5,468 nt of DNA, from positions 1-5,468 of the forward strand of contig DAOVTU010000253.1 of assembly GCA_030632925.1 (NCBI GenBank), given 5' to 3'. A program made the translations under genes and the position numbers. Numbering within the stretch: the stretch's first letter is position 1; the number at the start of each line of letters is the position of its first letter. Below the pieces are notes generated by a model. It saw nothing but the letters and a program-made list of their open reading frames with translations, did no database searches and was not told the origin of the DNA. Shown piece after piece: positions 1-5,352 of this stretch. This stretch comes from Candidatus Krumholzibacteriia bacterium (GTDB taxonomy: Bacteria; Krumholzibacteriota; Krumholzibacteriia; LZORAL124-64-63).

Positions 1-1
1 G

Positions 2-757
2 GGTACGGATTTGTGGTTGGTGGATCTGGCCACCGGATTGCGGACGCGTTTCACCTTCGCCGCGGGTGATGAATCGCGCCCCTGTTGGTCGCCCTCCGGG
101 GACTCGGTTTATTACATGTCCGAACTGAGCGGAACCTACCGCATCATGGAACAACCATTGGAGGGGCAGGGTGGGGCGGCCATCCTGCTGGAATCGAGCG
201 CGGGTTTGTTGCCAACCAGTGTCAGTCCGGATGGCCAATACCTTCTGTTTGGTTTCGAAAAAGAGGACAAAAATCTCGAATTGCGCCGCCTGTCTCTTGT
301 GGCGGCAGACGAAGAAATTGTGACCCTGGCCACGCTGGGTGACGGCACTCTGGGTGGGGGCGAATATTCACCGGACGGACGTTGGATCGCTTATCACGCC
401 GAGAGCGCATCGGGTTGGGACATCTTCGTCATGCCAGCCGAGGGAGGAGCTCGCAAGTGGCAGGTCACGACCGCTGGTGCGGTGTACCCCATTTGGAACA
501 GCGATGGCACCGAGTTGTGGACCAGCAAATTCAGTGGCGTGCTGGAGGTCTATAATGTTGACGGCAGCGGGCGGACTTTCAAGATAGGCCAGGCGCGGAA
601 CCTTGCGTTGTCTGTCACACCCAGCGCAGAAGGCTGTTCCTATGATCTGCACCCGGATGGGATACGGATTCTTCAGGCGGGGGCGGATCCAACCTTCCGG
701 TCTGAAATTTCAGTCATGCACCTAGTCACCGATTGGCAGCGGGGGTTGGCGCGTTAG
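2..757 (+). CDS. PD40/TolB-like beta-propeller protein, C-terminal part (5' end outside window)
   Basis: The reading frame is open to the left edge (GTDLWLVDL is read from base 2), so this is the C-terminal 251 residues of a longer protein; the TTG at 11 is not a credible start. At least four blades carry the PD40/TolB signature: WSPSGDSVYYMS, VSPDGQYLLFG, YSPDGRWIAYHAE and WNSDGTELWTS, plus a weaker LHPDGIRILQ. The opening phrase, LWLVDLATGLRTRFTF, resembles the 'iWlyDl..g...RLT' blade. The closing VMHLVTDWQRGLAR resembles the short tail 'vvlNWfeeL' that ends many propellers fused to bacterial Ser/Thr kinase or regulator domains. That resemblance is remembered family knowledge, so a kinase N-terminus is only inferred; a TolB-like or peptidase-linked propeller is also possible. 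Such propellers act as protein-interaction or sensor domains, usually outside the cytoplasmic membrane. It ends 16 bases from the convergent beta-barrel gene, and no terminator is evident. Confidence 0.85.
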   Translation, partial: GTDLWLVDLATGLRTRFTFAAGDESRPCWSPSGDSVYYMSELSGTYRIMEQPLEGQGGAAILLESSAGLLPTSVSPDGQYLLFGFEKEDKNLELRRLSLVAADEEIVTLATLGDGTLGGGEYSPDGRWIAYHAESASGWDIFVMPAEGGARKWQVTTAGAVYPIWNSDGTELWTSKFSGVLEVYNVDGSGRTFKIGQARNLALSVTPSAEGCSYDLHPDGIRILQAGADPTFRSEISVMHLVTDWQRGLAR

Positions 758-773
758 ACCGCGGACCCTTGAA

Positions 774-1538
774 CTATTTCGGAACGAAGGGATACCACTT
801 GATCCCGGCCACCAGGGAGATCCCGCCCATGTCGACTTTGAAATCGTCTGTGCCAAAGAACGCACCGTCGGTCATGCTTCGGGAATATTGCACCGAAGCG
901 AAAGCCACTCTCTTGTTGCTGTCGGAGGCAAACTCCACTCCCGCTCCCAGGATGAACCCCGTGGCGGTGATGTGGTCGGACAGGACCTCGAAGTCGCCTG
1001 CCGAGATCGAATCGCCCACGTTGTCGATATAATCGGCATTTTCGAAGAGCGTAATTTTTGTCTCGGCCCGGGCCAGGTCCAGGCCCCCAAAGAAATAGTA
1101 ACCCAGTTCTGCATCGGGGTAGTAGATGCCCAGGACCTCAACGTTGCGTTGCGTCCATTCGACGGTCATGCCCTGCTCATAGGTGACAATGCCGTCGGTT
1201 TCCGAGTAGGTCTGTTGGGACGATTTGGGGATATTCAGATTGTAACCGACCTGGACGGCGAAGCTGCGATTGAATCGATAACCGGCCATGGGTTTGATGC
1301 CCAGCAGGGCCCGGTTGTCCCACGACAGCCCAATGGGACTGCCATCTTCGCCAGATAGAGGCTGGTCGATCTCGAAGTCGAATCCGTTCCAGGTTCCACT
1401 GCCCGAGAACCACTGAAAACCGCCCGCTCCGCCGAGGAAAAATCCGGTTTGTTCGCTCTCGGCCTGAGCGTTGGAGGCCAGGCCGGCGCCGGCCAGGATT
1501 GCTACCCACAAGACTAGAATCTTCAATTTGAGCTCCAT
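774..1538 (-). CDS. Outer-membrane beta-barrel protein, secreted precursor (254 aa)
   Basis: I start this at the ATG at 1538 because it begins a textbook Sec signal peptide: MELKLK, a hydrophobic core (ILVLWVAILAGAGLA) and an SNAQA cleavage site after residue 26. The frame is open 59 codons further upstream, but that stretch is basic and Cys/Pro-rich and runs through the terminator of the next gene. No strong Shine-Dalgarno sequence precedes the ATG. The mature 228 residues alternate polar and aromatic or aliphatic residues in strands, for example TGFFLGGAGGFQWF (31-44), IKPMAGYRF (81-89), SFAVQVGYNLNI (92-103), NVEVLGIYY (132-140), LGYYFFGGLDLARAE (145-159), TGFILGAGVEF (193-203), RVAFASVQYS (210-219) and GGISLVAGIKWYPF (238-251). 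This is the pattern of a small eight-stranded OmpA/OmpW-like or 'porin family' barrel. It ends YPFVPK rather than in a terminal Phe. The ligand or role is unknown; a small pore, adhesin or structural barrel are all possible. Confidence 0.8.
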   Translation of the reverse strand: MELKLKILVLWVAILAGAGLASNAQAESEQTGFFLGGAGGFQWFSGSGTWNGFDFEIDQPLSGEDGSPIGLSWDNRALLGIKPMAGYRFNRSFAVQVGYNLNIPKSSQQTYSETDGIVTYEQGMTVEWTQRNVEVLGIYYPDAELGYYFFGGLDLARAETKITLFENADYIDNVGDSISAGDFEVLSDHITATGFILGAGVEFASDSNKRVAFASVQYSRSMTDGAFFGTDDFKVDMGGISLVAGIKWYPFVPK

Positions 1539-1564
1539 TTTCAGTACTTGGGTGCAAAAGCAAT

Positions 1565-1590
1565 GAAGGGCCGTGTGGGTGGTGCCCTTC
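1565..1590 (-). repeat. 7-bp inverted repeat in the beta-barrel 5' leader
   Basis: GAAGGGC and GCCCTTC form a perfect 7-bp stem with a 12-base loop (1572-1583), centred about 40 bases upstream of the ATG at 1538. If the promoter near 1600 is right, the repeat lies at the very 5' end of the mRNA, where such stems can stabilise the message. It could equally be an operator. It is not a terminator, because no T-run follows on either strand. Confidence 0.45.
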
Positions 1591-1595
1591 CATTC

Positions 1596-1601
1596 TCTAT
1601 A
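1596..1601 (-). promoter_or_regulatory. Possible -10 element for the beta-barrel gene
   Basis: On the minus strand this reads TATAGA, four of the six consensus bases in the right places plus a conserved TATA core, and would start a transcript near 1589, about 50 bases before the ATG. The expected -35 position holds only a T-rich run (TTTTTC), so the element is weak or needs an activator. It lies between the upstream terminator and the gene, where a promoter must be if the barrel gene is separately transcribed. Confidence 0.3.
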
Positions 1602-1633
1602 CCCAACGCACCGTGGCTGAAAAACCAGCGGAC

Positions 1634-1668
1634 AAAAAAAGCCCCTCGCCGGATCGACCGGCAAGGGG
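1634..1668 (-). terminator. Rho-independent terminator after the PhoU-family gene
   Basis: Read on the minus strand, an 11-bp stem (CCCCTTGCCGG / CCGGCGAGGGG, one U-G wobble, positions 1658-1668 and 1642-1652) closes a 5-base loop (1653-1657). One base after the stem comes a run of seven T (1640-1634). It begins 27 bases past the PhoU-family stop codon at 1696, so it ends that transcript and insulates the beta-barrel gene from it. On the plus strand the wobble becomes a C-A mismatch and no T-run follows, so it works in one direction only. Confidence 0.9.
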
Positions 1669-1695
1669 ACAAAATCACAATCTCGGTGGCGCGGC

Positions 1696-2370
1696 CTAGG
1701 TCTCCGACTCGTCATAGTAGTCGATCATGTCCACCGGCATCACCACGGTCGAGGCGATGTTGCTCATGTGGGCCACCAAGCGTTTGTAGAAGCGCAGCAT
1801 CAGCACCATGCAAACGGCGTTGTTCACATCGAGGTCGCTGACGGTGATCTCGCGGATCAGGCCTTCGAATTCACGACCGCTGCGCTTGGCGTGCTTGATG
1901 ACCTTGCCGGCCATCTCTTCATCGCTCTCTTCGAAAGCCTTGCGGGTGTCGTCGAACATGGAGGAAATGTCGGCGCTGATGGCCCCCAGTTTGTCCTGGT
2001 ACAACTTGCGGTCGACACCCTCGGGCATCATGTCACCGACTTCGTGCAGATTCTTGACGTAGTCGCCGAGGCGCTCGCCATCCTTGACCGCGTTCATGAA
2101 GATCAGGGCCGAAGGCACATCGGCGCGGGAACCACTGACCGAAAGGCGAGAAACGACTCGCCGCCGGATCTTGCGCTCGAGTTGGTTGATTTTCTGATCC
2201 TGGGCGTAGACCCGGTTCTGAAAATCCTCGTTGGAGTCGCCCCTGATCAGCACTCCGGTGGTGAAATCGAACATGTCGTGACTTTTTTCGAGCATGGCGA
2301 CAATCATGCCGACCAGTTCATTGGACCAGTTGTCGGCCTTGAACACATCCAAAATTGATCCGAAACCCAT
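1696..2370 (-). CDS. PhoU-family protein, probable regulator of the adjacent Na+/phosphate cotransporter (224 aa)
   Basis: The protein is predicted to be cytoplasmic, all-helical and without a signal or membrane segment. The first PhoU half carries MVAMLEKSHDMF-like helix residues (about 22-34), the basic DQKINQLERKIRRRVV helix (58-73) and ALIFMNAVKDGERLGDYVKNL (88-108), where E99-x3-D103 matches the PhoU metal-binding ExxxD motif. In the second half the matching site reads RFYKRLVAHMSNIAS (193-207): Lys196 and Ala200 stand where canonical PhoU has Glu and Asp, while His201 and Asn204 are kept. As I recall, YjbB-type transporter-attached PhoU domains show a similar K-R-x-x-x-H sequence there, so this fits the transporter-associated class better than the Pst-associated one. 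It starts 18 bases after the cotransporter stop, with GGGAG (2381-2377) six bases before the ATG. Its likely job is to tune phosphate transport or signalling; the mechanism is inferred. Confidence 0.85.
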   Translation of the reverse strand: MGFGSILDVFKADNWSNELVGMIVAMLEKSHDMFDFTTGVLIRGDSNEDFQNRVYAQDQKINQLERKIRRRVVSRLSVSGSRADVPSALIFMNAVKDGERLGDYVKNLHEVGDMMPEGVDRKLYQDKLGAISADISSMFDDTRKAFEESDEEMAGKVIKHAKRSGREFEGLIREITVSDLDVNNAVCMVLMLRFYKRLVAHMSNIASTVVMPVDMIDYYDESET

Positions 2371-2388
2371 GTTATTCTCCCGTCGCGT

Positions 2389-3567
2389 TTAAGCGCGTAA
2401 CAATTTGTCGAGCATCACAAAGACCAGGGGCATCACGAAGAAGATGCCCACCATATACAAGAGGGCGAAGACGCGTTTTTCGGCCGTTTTGCGGGCCAGT
2501 CCACGGGCCAGTCGAATGGGGATGCGCCGGATCGCCGCGATCGGGTAGATGATCGCGATCCCCGTAATGTTGAAAAAGAGGTGCACCAGGGCCACGGTCA
2601 CGGCCTGGGGTGAACCCGTCATTGAAGCCAGCAGCGCTGTCACGGTGGTGCCGATGTTGGCGCCCATGGTGGCGGCAAAGGCCGACTCCAGAGGCACGAT
2701 GCCGGCGCCGATCAACGGCACCAACAGGCTGGTGGTGATCGAACTGCTTTGCACCCCAACGGTGACCAGCAACCCCATGAACATGGCGGTCAGGGCACTG
2801 TTGTTGATCTTCTTGGTGAACGACCCCTCGGCCTTGTCCAGCACCACACTCTTGAGGAACTTGGTGAGGTAGGTCAGCGCAAAAAAGATGCCGGCCAAGG
2901 CGACAATGATCATGATAATAGTGGCGATGCCATCGGTCAGGCCCATGCCGTCAGTCAGCGAGTGTTGGATTTTTTTGACGACCGGTTTGACCACAGCCTT
3001 GATCGGGTTGTAGTACTTCGTGCCTTCGGTGCCCACCAGCTGCAGGCTGGTCCAGGTGGCCGAGCGTTCCAGGAAGTGGGTCGCCTGCTCGATGGGAAAC
3101 AGGATGGCGATGGCCATCAGGTTGAAAAAATCATGCATCGTGGCGCCGGCAAAGGCCCGTTGGAATTCGGCCCGCCGGTTTATGGAAGTCATGGCCACCA
3201 GAGTATTAGTCACCGTGGTGCCCATGTTGGCGCCCATGATGATCGGGATGGCGCCTGTCACAGTCAGTGCGCCACCGGAAACCATGCCGACCACGATCGA
3301 GGTGGTGCTGGATGAACTCTGGATCAGCGAGGTGGCCAGCAGACCGATCATCAGGCCGATCACCGGGTTGGTGGTCGTGGCGATGAGGTGCTTGCTGAAA
3401 TCCTTGCCCACCAGTTTGAATGCGGCACCAAACAGGCCAATGGCACAAAGGAAGATGTAGAGGAGACTCAGCAGGATGACCACGTTGAGCAGGATACTGA
3501 GTATCTTCTGCGCGGTCGGAGCCGACGGAGGTGTCTCGAATGATGGAGACTTCGCGCGGTCGGTCAT
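2389..3567 (-). CDS. Na+/phosphate cotransporter, NptA/NaPi-II type (392 aa)
   Basis: This inner-membrane protein of the Na/Pi-cotransporter family couples sodium entry to inorganic phosphate import (or, in some bacterial relatives, export). It shows the family's internal duplication. Half one has QSSSSTTSIVVGMVSGG (83-99), GANMGTTVTNTLVA (112-125) and HDFFN (145-149). Half two has QSSSITTSLLVPLIGAG (273-289), GANIGTTVTALLAS (302-315) and HLFFN (329-333). The QSSS segments form the substrate and sodium site in characterised relatives. Hydrophobic spans are evident from 22 to 385, and the protein ends in a short basic tail with no PhoU domain; PhoU is instead the next gene. I start at the ATG at 3567 because AGGAG (3576-3572) lies four bases upstream and the next residues run straight into the first membrane span. 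A 40-residue extension to 3687 would begin in the likely -10 region. Confidence 0.93.
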   Translation of the reverse strand: MTDRAKSPSFETPPSAPTAQKILSILLNVVILLSLLYIFLCAIGLFGAAFKLVGKDFSKHLIATTTNPVIGLMIGLLATSLIQSSSSTTSIVVGMVSGGALTVTGAIPIIMGANMGTTVTNTLVAMTSINRRAEFQRAFAGATMHDFFNLMAIAILFPIEQATHFLERSATWTSLQLVGTEGTKYYNPIKAVVKPVVKKIQHSLTDGMGLTDGIATIIMIIVALAGIFFALTYLTKFLKSVVLDKAEGSFTKKINNSALTAMFMGLLVTVGVQSSSITTSLLVPLIGAGIVPLESAFAATMGANIGTTVTALLASMTGSPQAVTVALVHLFFNITGIAIIYPIAAIRRIPIRLARGLARKTAEKRVFALLYMVGIFFVMPLVFVMLDKLLRA

Positions 3568-3634
3568 TTCACTCCTGGTCCGGATATCAGGGATCCGGAC
3601 AAATCGGGGAGAGGGATTGGGTCCCGGGACCAGT
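3568..3634 (-). promoter_or_regulatory. Structured mRNA leader and ribosome binding site of the cotransporter
   Basis: Three elements are packed against the start codon. AGGAG (3576-3572) is the ribosome binding site. One base upstream of it, GTCCGGAT (3600-3593) and ATCCGGAC (3585-3578) make a perfect 8-bp stem with a 7-base loop. Further upstream, CTGGTCC (3633-3627) can instead pair with GGACCAG (3581-3575), which would open the first stem and cover two bases of the ribosome binding site. GGTCCCGGGACC (3631-3620) is also a perfect 12-base palindrome. This suggests, but does not prove, translational control of phosphate transport; it matches no riboswitch I know. Confidence 0.45.
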
Positions 3635-3652
3635 CTGAAACGCTCACGTTCG

Positions 3653-3691
3653 GCGGGCAAACTTCCCGGGTCGGCAATCGCGGGCAAACTT
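3653..3691. repeat. 12-base direct repeat near the cotransporter promoter
   Basis: GCGGGCAAACTT occurs exactly at 3653-3664 and again at 3680-3691, starting 27 bases apart. The upstream copy (in transcription order, 3691-3680) overlaps the proposed -10 element and the predicted start of transcription; the other lies just downstream. Two identical sites at this position are typical of a repressor or regulator operator. The 27-base period does not fit a Pho box, whose repeats recur every 11 bases. Confidence 0.6.
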
Positions 3692-3715
3692 ACCGAGAGG
3701 CCATTTTCCAGTCAA
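3687..3715 (-). promoter_or_regulatory. Candidate sigma70 promoter for the cotransporter-PhoU operon
   Basis: The minus strand has TTGACT (3715-3710, five of six consensus bases), a 17-base spacer, then TAAGTT (3692-3687, three of six). Transcription would begin near 3680, giving a leader of roughly 113 bases. The good -35 and ideal spacing make it plausible; the poor -10 means it could be weak or regulated, and the direct repeat overlaps it. It begins 55 bases downstream of the arylsulfotransferase stop. I see no terminator in that gap, so read-through from the upstream gene is also possible. Confidence 0.5.
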
Positions 3716-3769
3716 GAATTTACAGCGGGTTTACGCAATACTTACAATGACCCATGGCCCGCCAACGAG

Positions 3770-5215
3770 TTAGAAATCGGGGTTCAGCCAGGTCGGTCCC
3801 GGTCCGGCGGGCAGGGCGACCATTTCCATGATGGCCGCGATGTATTGCTGATCGGGTCCGGTGCGCTCGGGGTTGCGGAATTCCCAGACCACGGCGCCAT
3901 CCGTGGTCACCTCAAAAACCCGGCCATTGTCCGATTCGGTGATCAAAGTATTCCCGTTTTCCAGCCTTTGTCCCGTGCCGCAGGTTTCGGAATAAAAGGG
4001 CGTGCCGGGGCCGTCGGCGAATTCCCAGATGATCTCCTGGGTCAGCGGGTCGACTTCCACGACTTTGGACTGCCCCTCGTGCCCCTTGTTGTCGAAAACC
4101 AGCAGGTGGCCGTTGTCCAGCAGAGTGGGTTGGTGCTGGGCGCTCCACATGCCGCTCAGCGCCCAGACAACCTTCTTCTGGCGCGGATCGACAATGGCCA
4201 CAACGCCCAGTTCCCGTACCGATATCAGAAAATTGCCCGCCGCAAAAATCGGTGACTTGTGGGACTGGCTGCCATCCAGCATTTCCAGTGTATTGGTGTG
4301 GAAGATGTCGCCCGCCTCCTGGGCCTTGTCCAGGAACGAGGCGTAGACGGAGTTCTCGAAGGCGGCCAACAGGTCCAGCGACTCGAGTTCCTGCCCATCG
4401 GCCGAAATGTGGGTGATAAAGTCCAGCAACACGGGTTTGCGGGGGTGGAAACGCGGCACCACGCGGGCTTCGCGGGTCAGTACGTAAATGCTGCCGTCGG
4501 GGGCCAGGTCCAGGTCGTGGTGGCAGGCGCCGGGGAAGGACCACAAATAATTGCTGTCGCGATCGATACGGACCAAGCCATGGCCTTCAAAGATGGCCAG
4601 GACGCCGCCATCGGGCAGCAGCCTGGCCCGGCGCCAACAGGCCGTGACACCTTTGCGGTCGGGCCGAAATTCGGCGGCCCGTTCGGGATTGGCGTCCCGG
4701 CACTGGTCATAGCTGAAATTCCAGCGGTGGCGCACGCGGCCGTCGGGGTCGATGAGCTCGGCGCCCGGGGCGTGGCCGGACACATAGAAGCGCAGGTTGG
4801 GCGCGGCGGAACCCGACAAGTGAATGGTGGTGCCGGTCGTCTGGCCGGCGGGTTGGGAGCCCCCGACATATCCGAGGCTCTGCAGGCGCTTGATCTCGGC
4901 CAATTGGTCGGCGCTGAGCTCGGTGGTGGCGCCAACTCCGGGCCGCATCACGCCCCAATGGCCAGGATATCCCTGATCGGTCCCCGCCAGGCCCACGCGC
5001 TCACGCAACTCACGGGCCAATAGCAGCGGTTGGGCCATGGGGTCGGGATTGGTGGTGAAATGACCGATGAGAAGACCGAGGGTGAGGCAGACGAGACAGA
5101 CAGCAACGAGGGGCAGAAGGCGAATCTGCCACCGTTTGGGTGGGTGCGATGTGGGACGAGGTCTGATGCTCAGCTCCCAGATGTCGTGGCGCGTAACTAG
5201 CCTGGTGTCATCCAA
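3770..5215 (-). CDS. Membrane-anchored periplasmic arylsulfotransferase (ASST) family protein (about 481 aa)
   Basis: ASST enzymes move a sulfuryl group from a phenolic sulfate ester to another phenol through a sulfated histidine, without PAPS. A basic N-terminus (KRWQIR, 27-32) precedes a single membrane span (about 33-53) with no clear cleavage site, so it is probably anchored with its C-terminal domain in the periplasm. After a linker comes a beta-propeller with recurring DPDG, LPDG, APDG and DNGH turns. Key positions of E. coli ASST seem to have matches by motif: His233 in CHHDLDLAPDG (His252), His306 in FHTNTLEML (His356), Arg334 in LISVREL (Arg374) and His361 in QHQPTLLDNGHLLVFDN (His436, the sulfated residue). 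This mapping is by eye. The substrate is unknown, and a non-catalytic propeller cannot be excluded. The start is uncertain: the only early in-frame start is TTG at 5215, directly abutting AGGAG, whereas the well-spaced ATG at 5211 is in another frame. Confidence 0.85.
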   Translation of the reverse strand: MDDTRLVTRHDIWELSIRPRPTSHPPKRWQIRLLPLVAVCLVCLTLGLLIGHFTTNPDPMAQPLLLARELRERVGLAGTDQGYPGHWGVMRPGVGATTELSADQLAEIKRLQSLGYVGGSQPAGQTTGTTIHLSGSAAPNLRFYVSGHAPGAELIDPDGRVRHRWNFSYDQCRDANPERAAEFRPDRKGVTACWRRARLLPDGGVLAIFEGHGLVRIDRDSNYLWSFPGACHHDLDLAPDGSIYVLTREARVVPRFHPRKPVLLDFITHISADGQELESLDLLAAFENSVYASFLDKAQEAGDIFHTNTLEMLDGSQSHKSPIFAAGNFLISVRELGVVAIVDPRQKKVVWALSGMWSAQHQPTLLDNGHLLVFDNKGHEGQSKVVEVDPLTQEIIWEFADGPGTPFYSETCGTGQRLENGNTLITESDNGRVFEVTTDGAVVWEFRNPERTGPDQQYIAAIMEMVALPAGPGPTWLNPDF

Positions 5216-5220
5216 CTCCT
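5197..5220 (-). promoter_or_regulatory. Ribosome binding site with out-of-frame ATG at the arylsulfotransferase start
   Basis: CACAGGAG ends at 5216 and is followed, four bases on, by ATG at 5211-5209. This is a well-formed initiation region, but it opens a four-codon frame (M-T-P-G, TAG at 5199-5197) rather than the arylsulfotransferase frame. The in-frame TTG at 5215 touches the AGGAG with no spacer. The site could be a tiny leader peptide coupled to the main gene, or an indel may hide the true start. Confidence 0.5.
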
Positions 5221-5283
5221 GTGTGAGGGTCCCGCCGCTTTGGAGTGGGGAGCGGCCGGTTTATATAGGGTCCGATTGATCCC

Positions 5284-5313
5284 ATTTTGACCACAAATCA
5301 GGCAAAAAGTCAA
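5284..5313 (-). promoter_or_regulatory. Candidate promoter for the arylsulfotransferase gene
   Basis: On the minus strand TTGACT (5313-5308) is followed after 18 bases by CAAAAT (5289-5284), matching five and four of six consensus bases. Transcription would begin near 5277, about 60 bases before the start region. A second -10-like TATATA lies at 5267-5262 but has no matching -35 at the usual distance. This AT-rich patch contrasts with the GC-rich flanks, which supports a promoter here. Confidence 0.4.
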
Positions 5314-5331
5314 GCAGACCGCACGATTCCC

Positions 5332-5352
5332 GGGCGGCAGAACTTGCCGCCC
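5332..5352. repeat. 8-bp GC-rich inverted repeat upstream of the arylsulfotransferase promoter
   Basis: GGGCGGCA (5332-5339) and TGCCGCCC (5345-5352) form a perfect stem around a 5-base loop. No T-run follows on either strand, so it is not a standard terminator. It sits just upstream of the candidate -35 and could be an operator or the remnant end of a neighbouring transcript. Confidence 0.4.

Noticed and set aside
888..1358. Plus-strand open frame of 156 codons opposite the beta-barrel gene
   Set aside because: It is antisense to a protein with a signal peptide and barrel strands, and has no recognisable features of its own.
1539..1715. N-terminal extension of the beta-barrel protein by 59 residues
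   Set aside because: It would put the signal peptide in the middle of the protein and runs through the rho-independent terminator.
1768..2358. Plus-strand open frame of 196 codons opposite the PhoU-family gene
   Set aside because: The Asp/His/Val-rich product is a typical shadow of a GC-rich helical protein on the other strand; no domain or ribosome binding site is seen.
2749..3315. Plus-strand open frame of 188 codons opposite the cotransporter
   Set aside because: The His/Gly/Asp-rich low-complexity product is antisense to an unmistakable transporter.
3568..3687. N-terminal extension of the cotransporter by 40 residues
   Set aside because: The extra residues are Arg/Pro-rich and overlap the promoter and leader structures; AGGAG is correctly placed for the ATG at 3567.
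3653..3691. Pho box (PhoB binding site) in front of the phosphate transporter
   Set aside because: The repeats are 27 bases apart and do not resemble CTGTCAT-type half-sites recurring every 11 bases.
4259..5023. Long plus-strand open frame (254 codons) opposite the arylsulfotransferase
   Set aside because: It is antisense to a gene with clear family motifs; the Gly/Ala/Val/Gln-rich product has no domain and arises from GC-rich codon bias.
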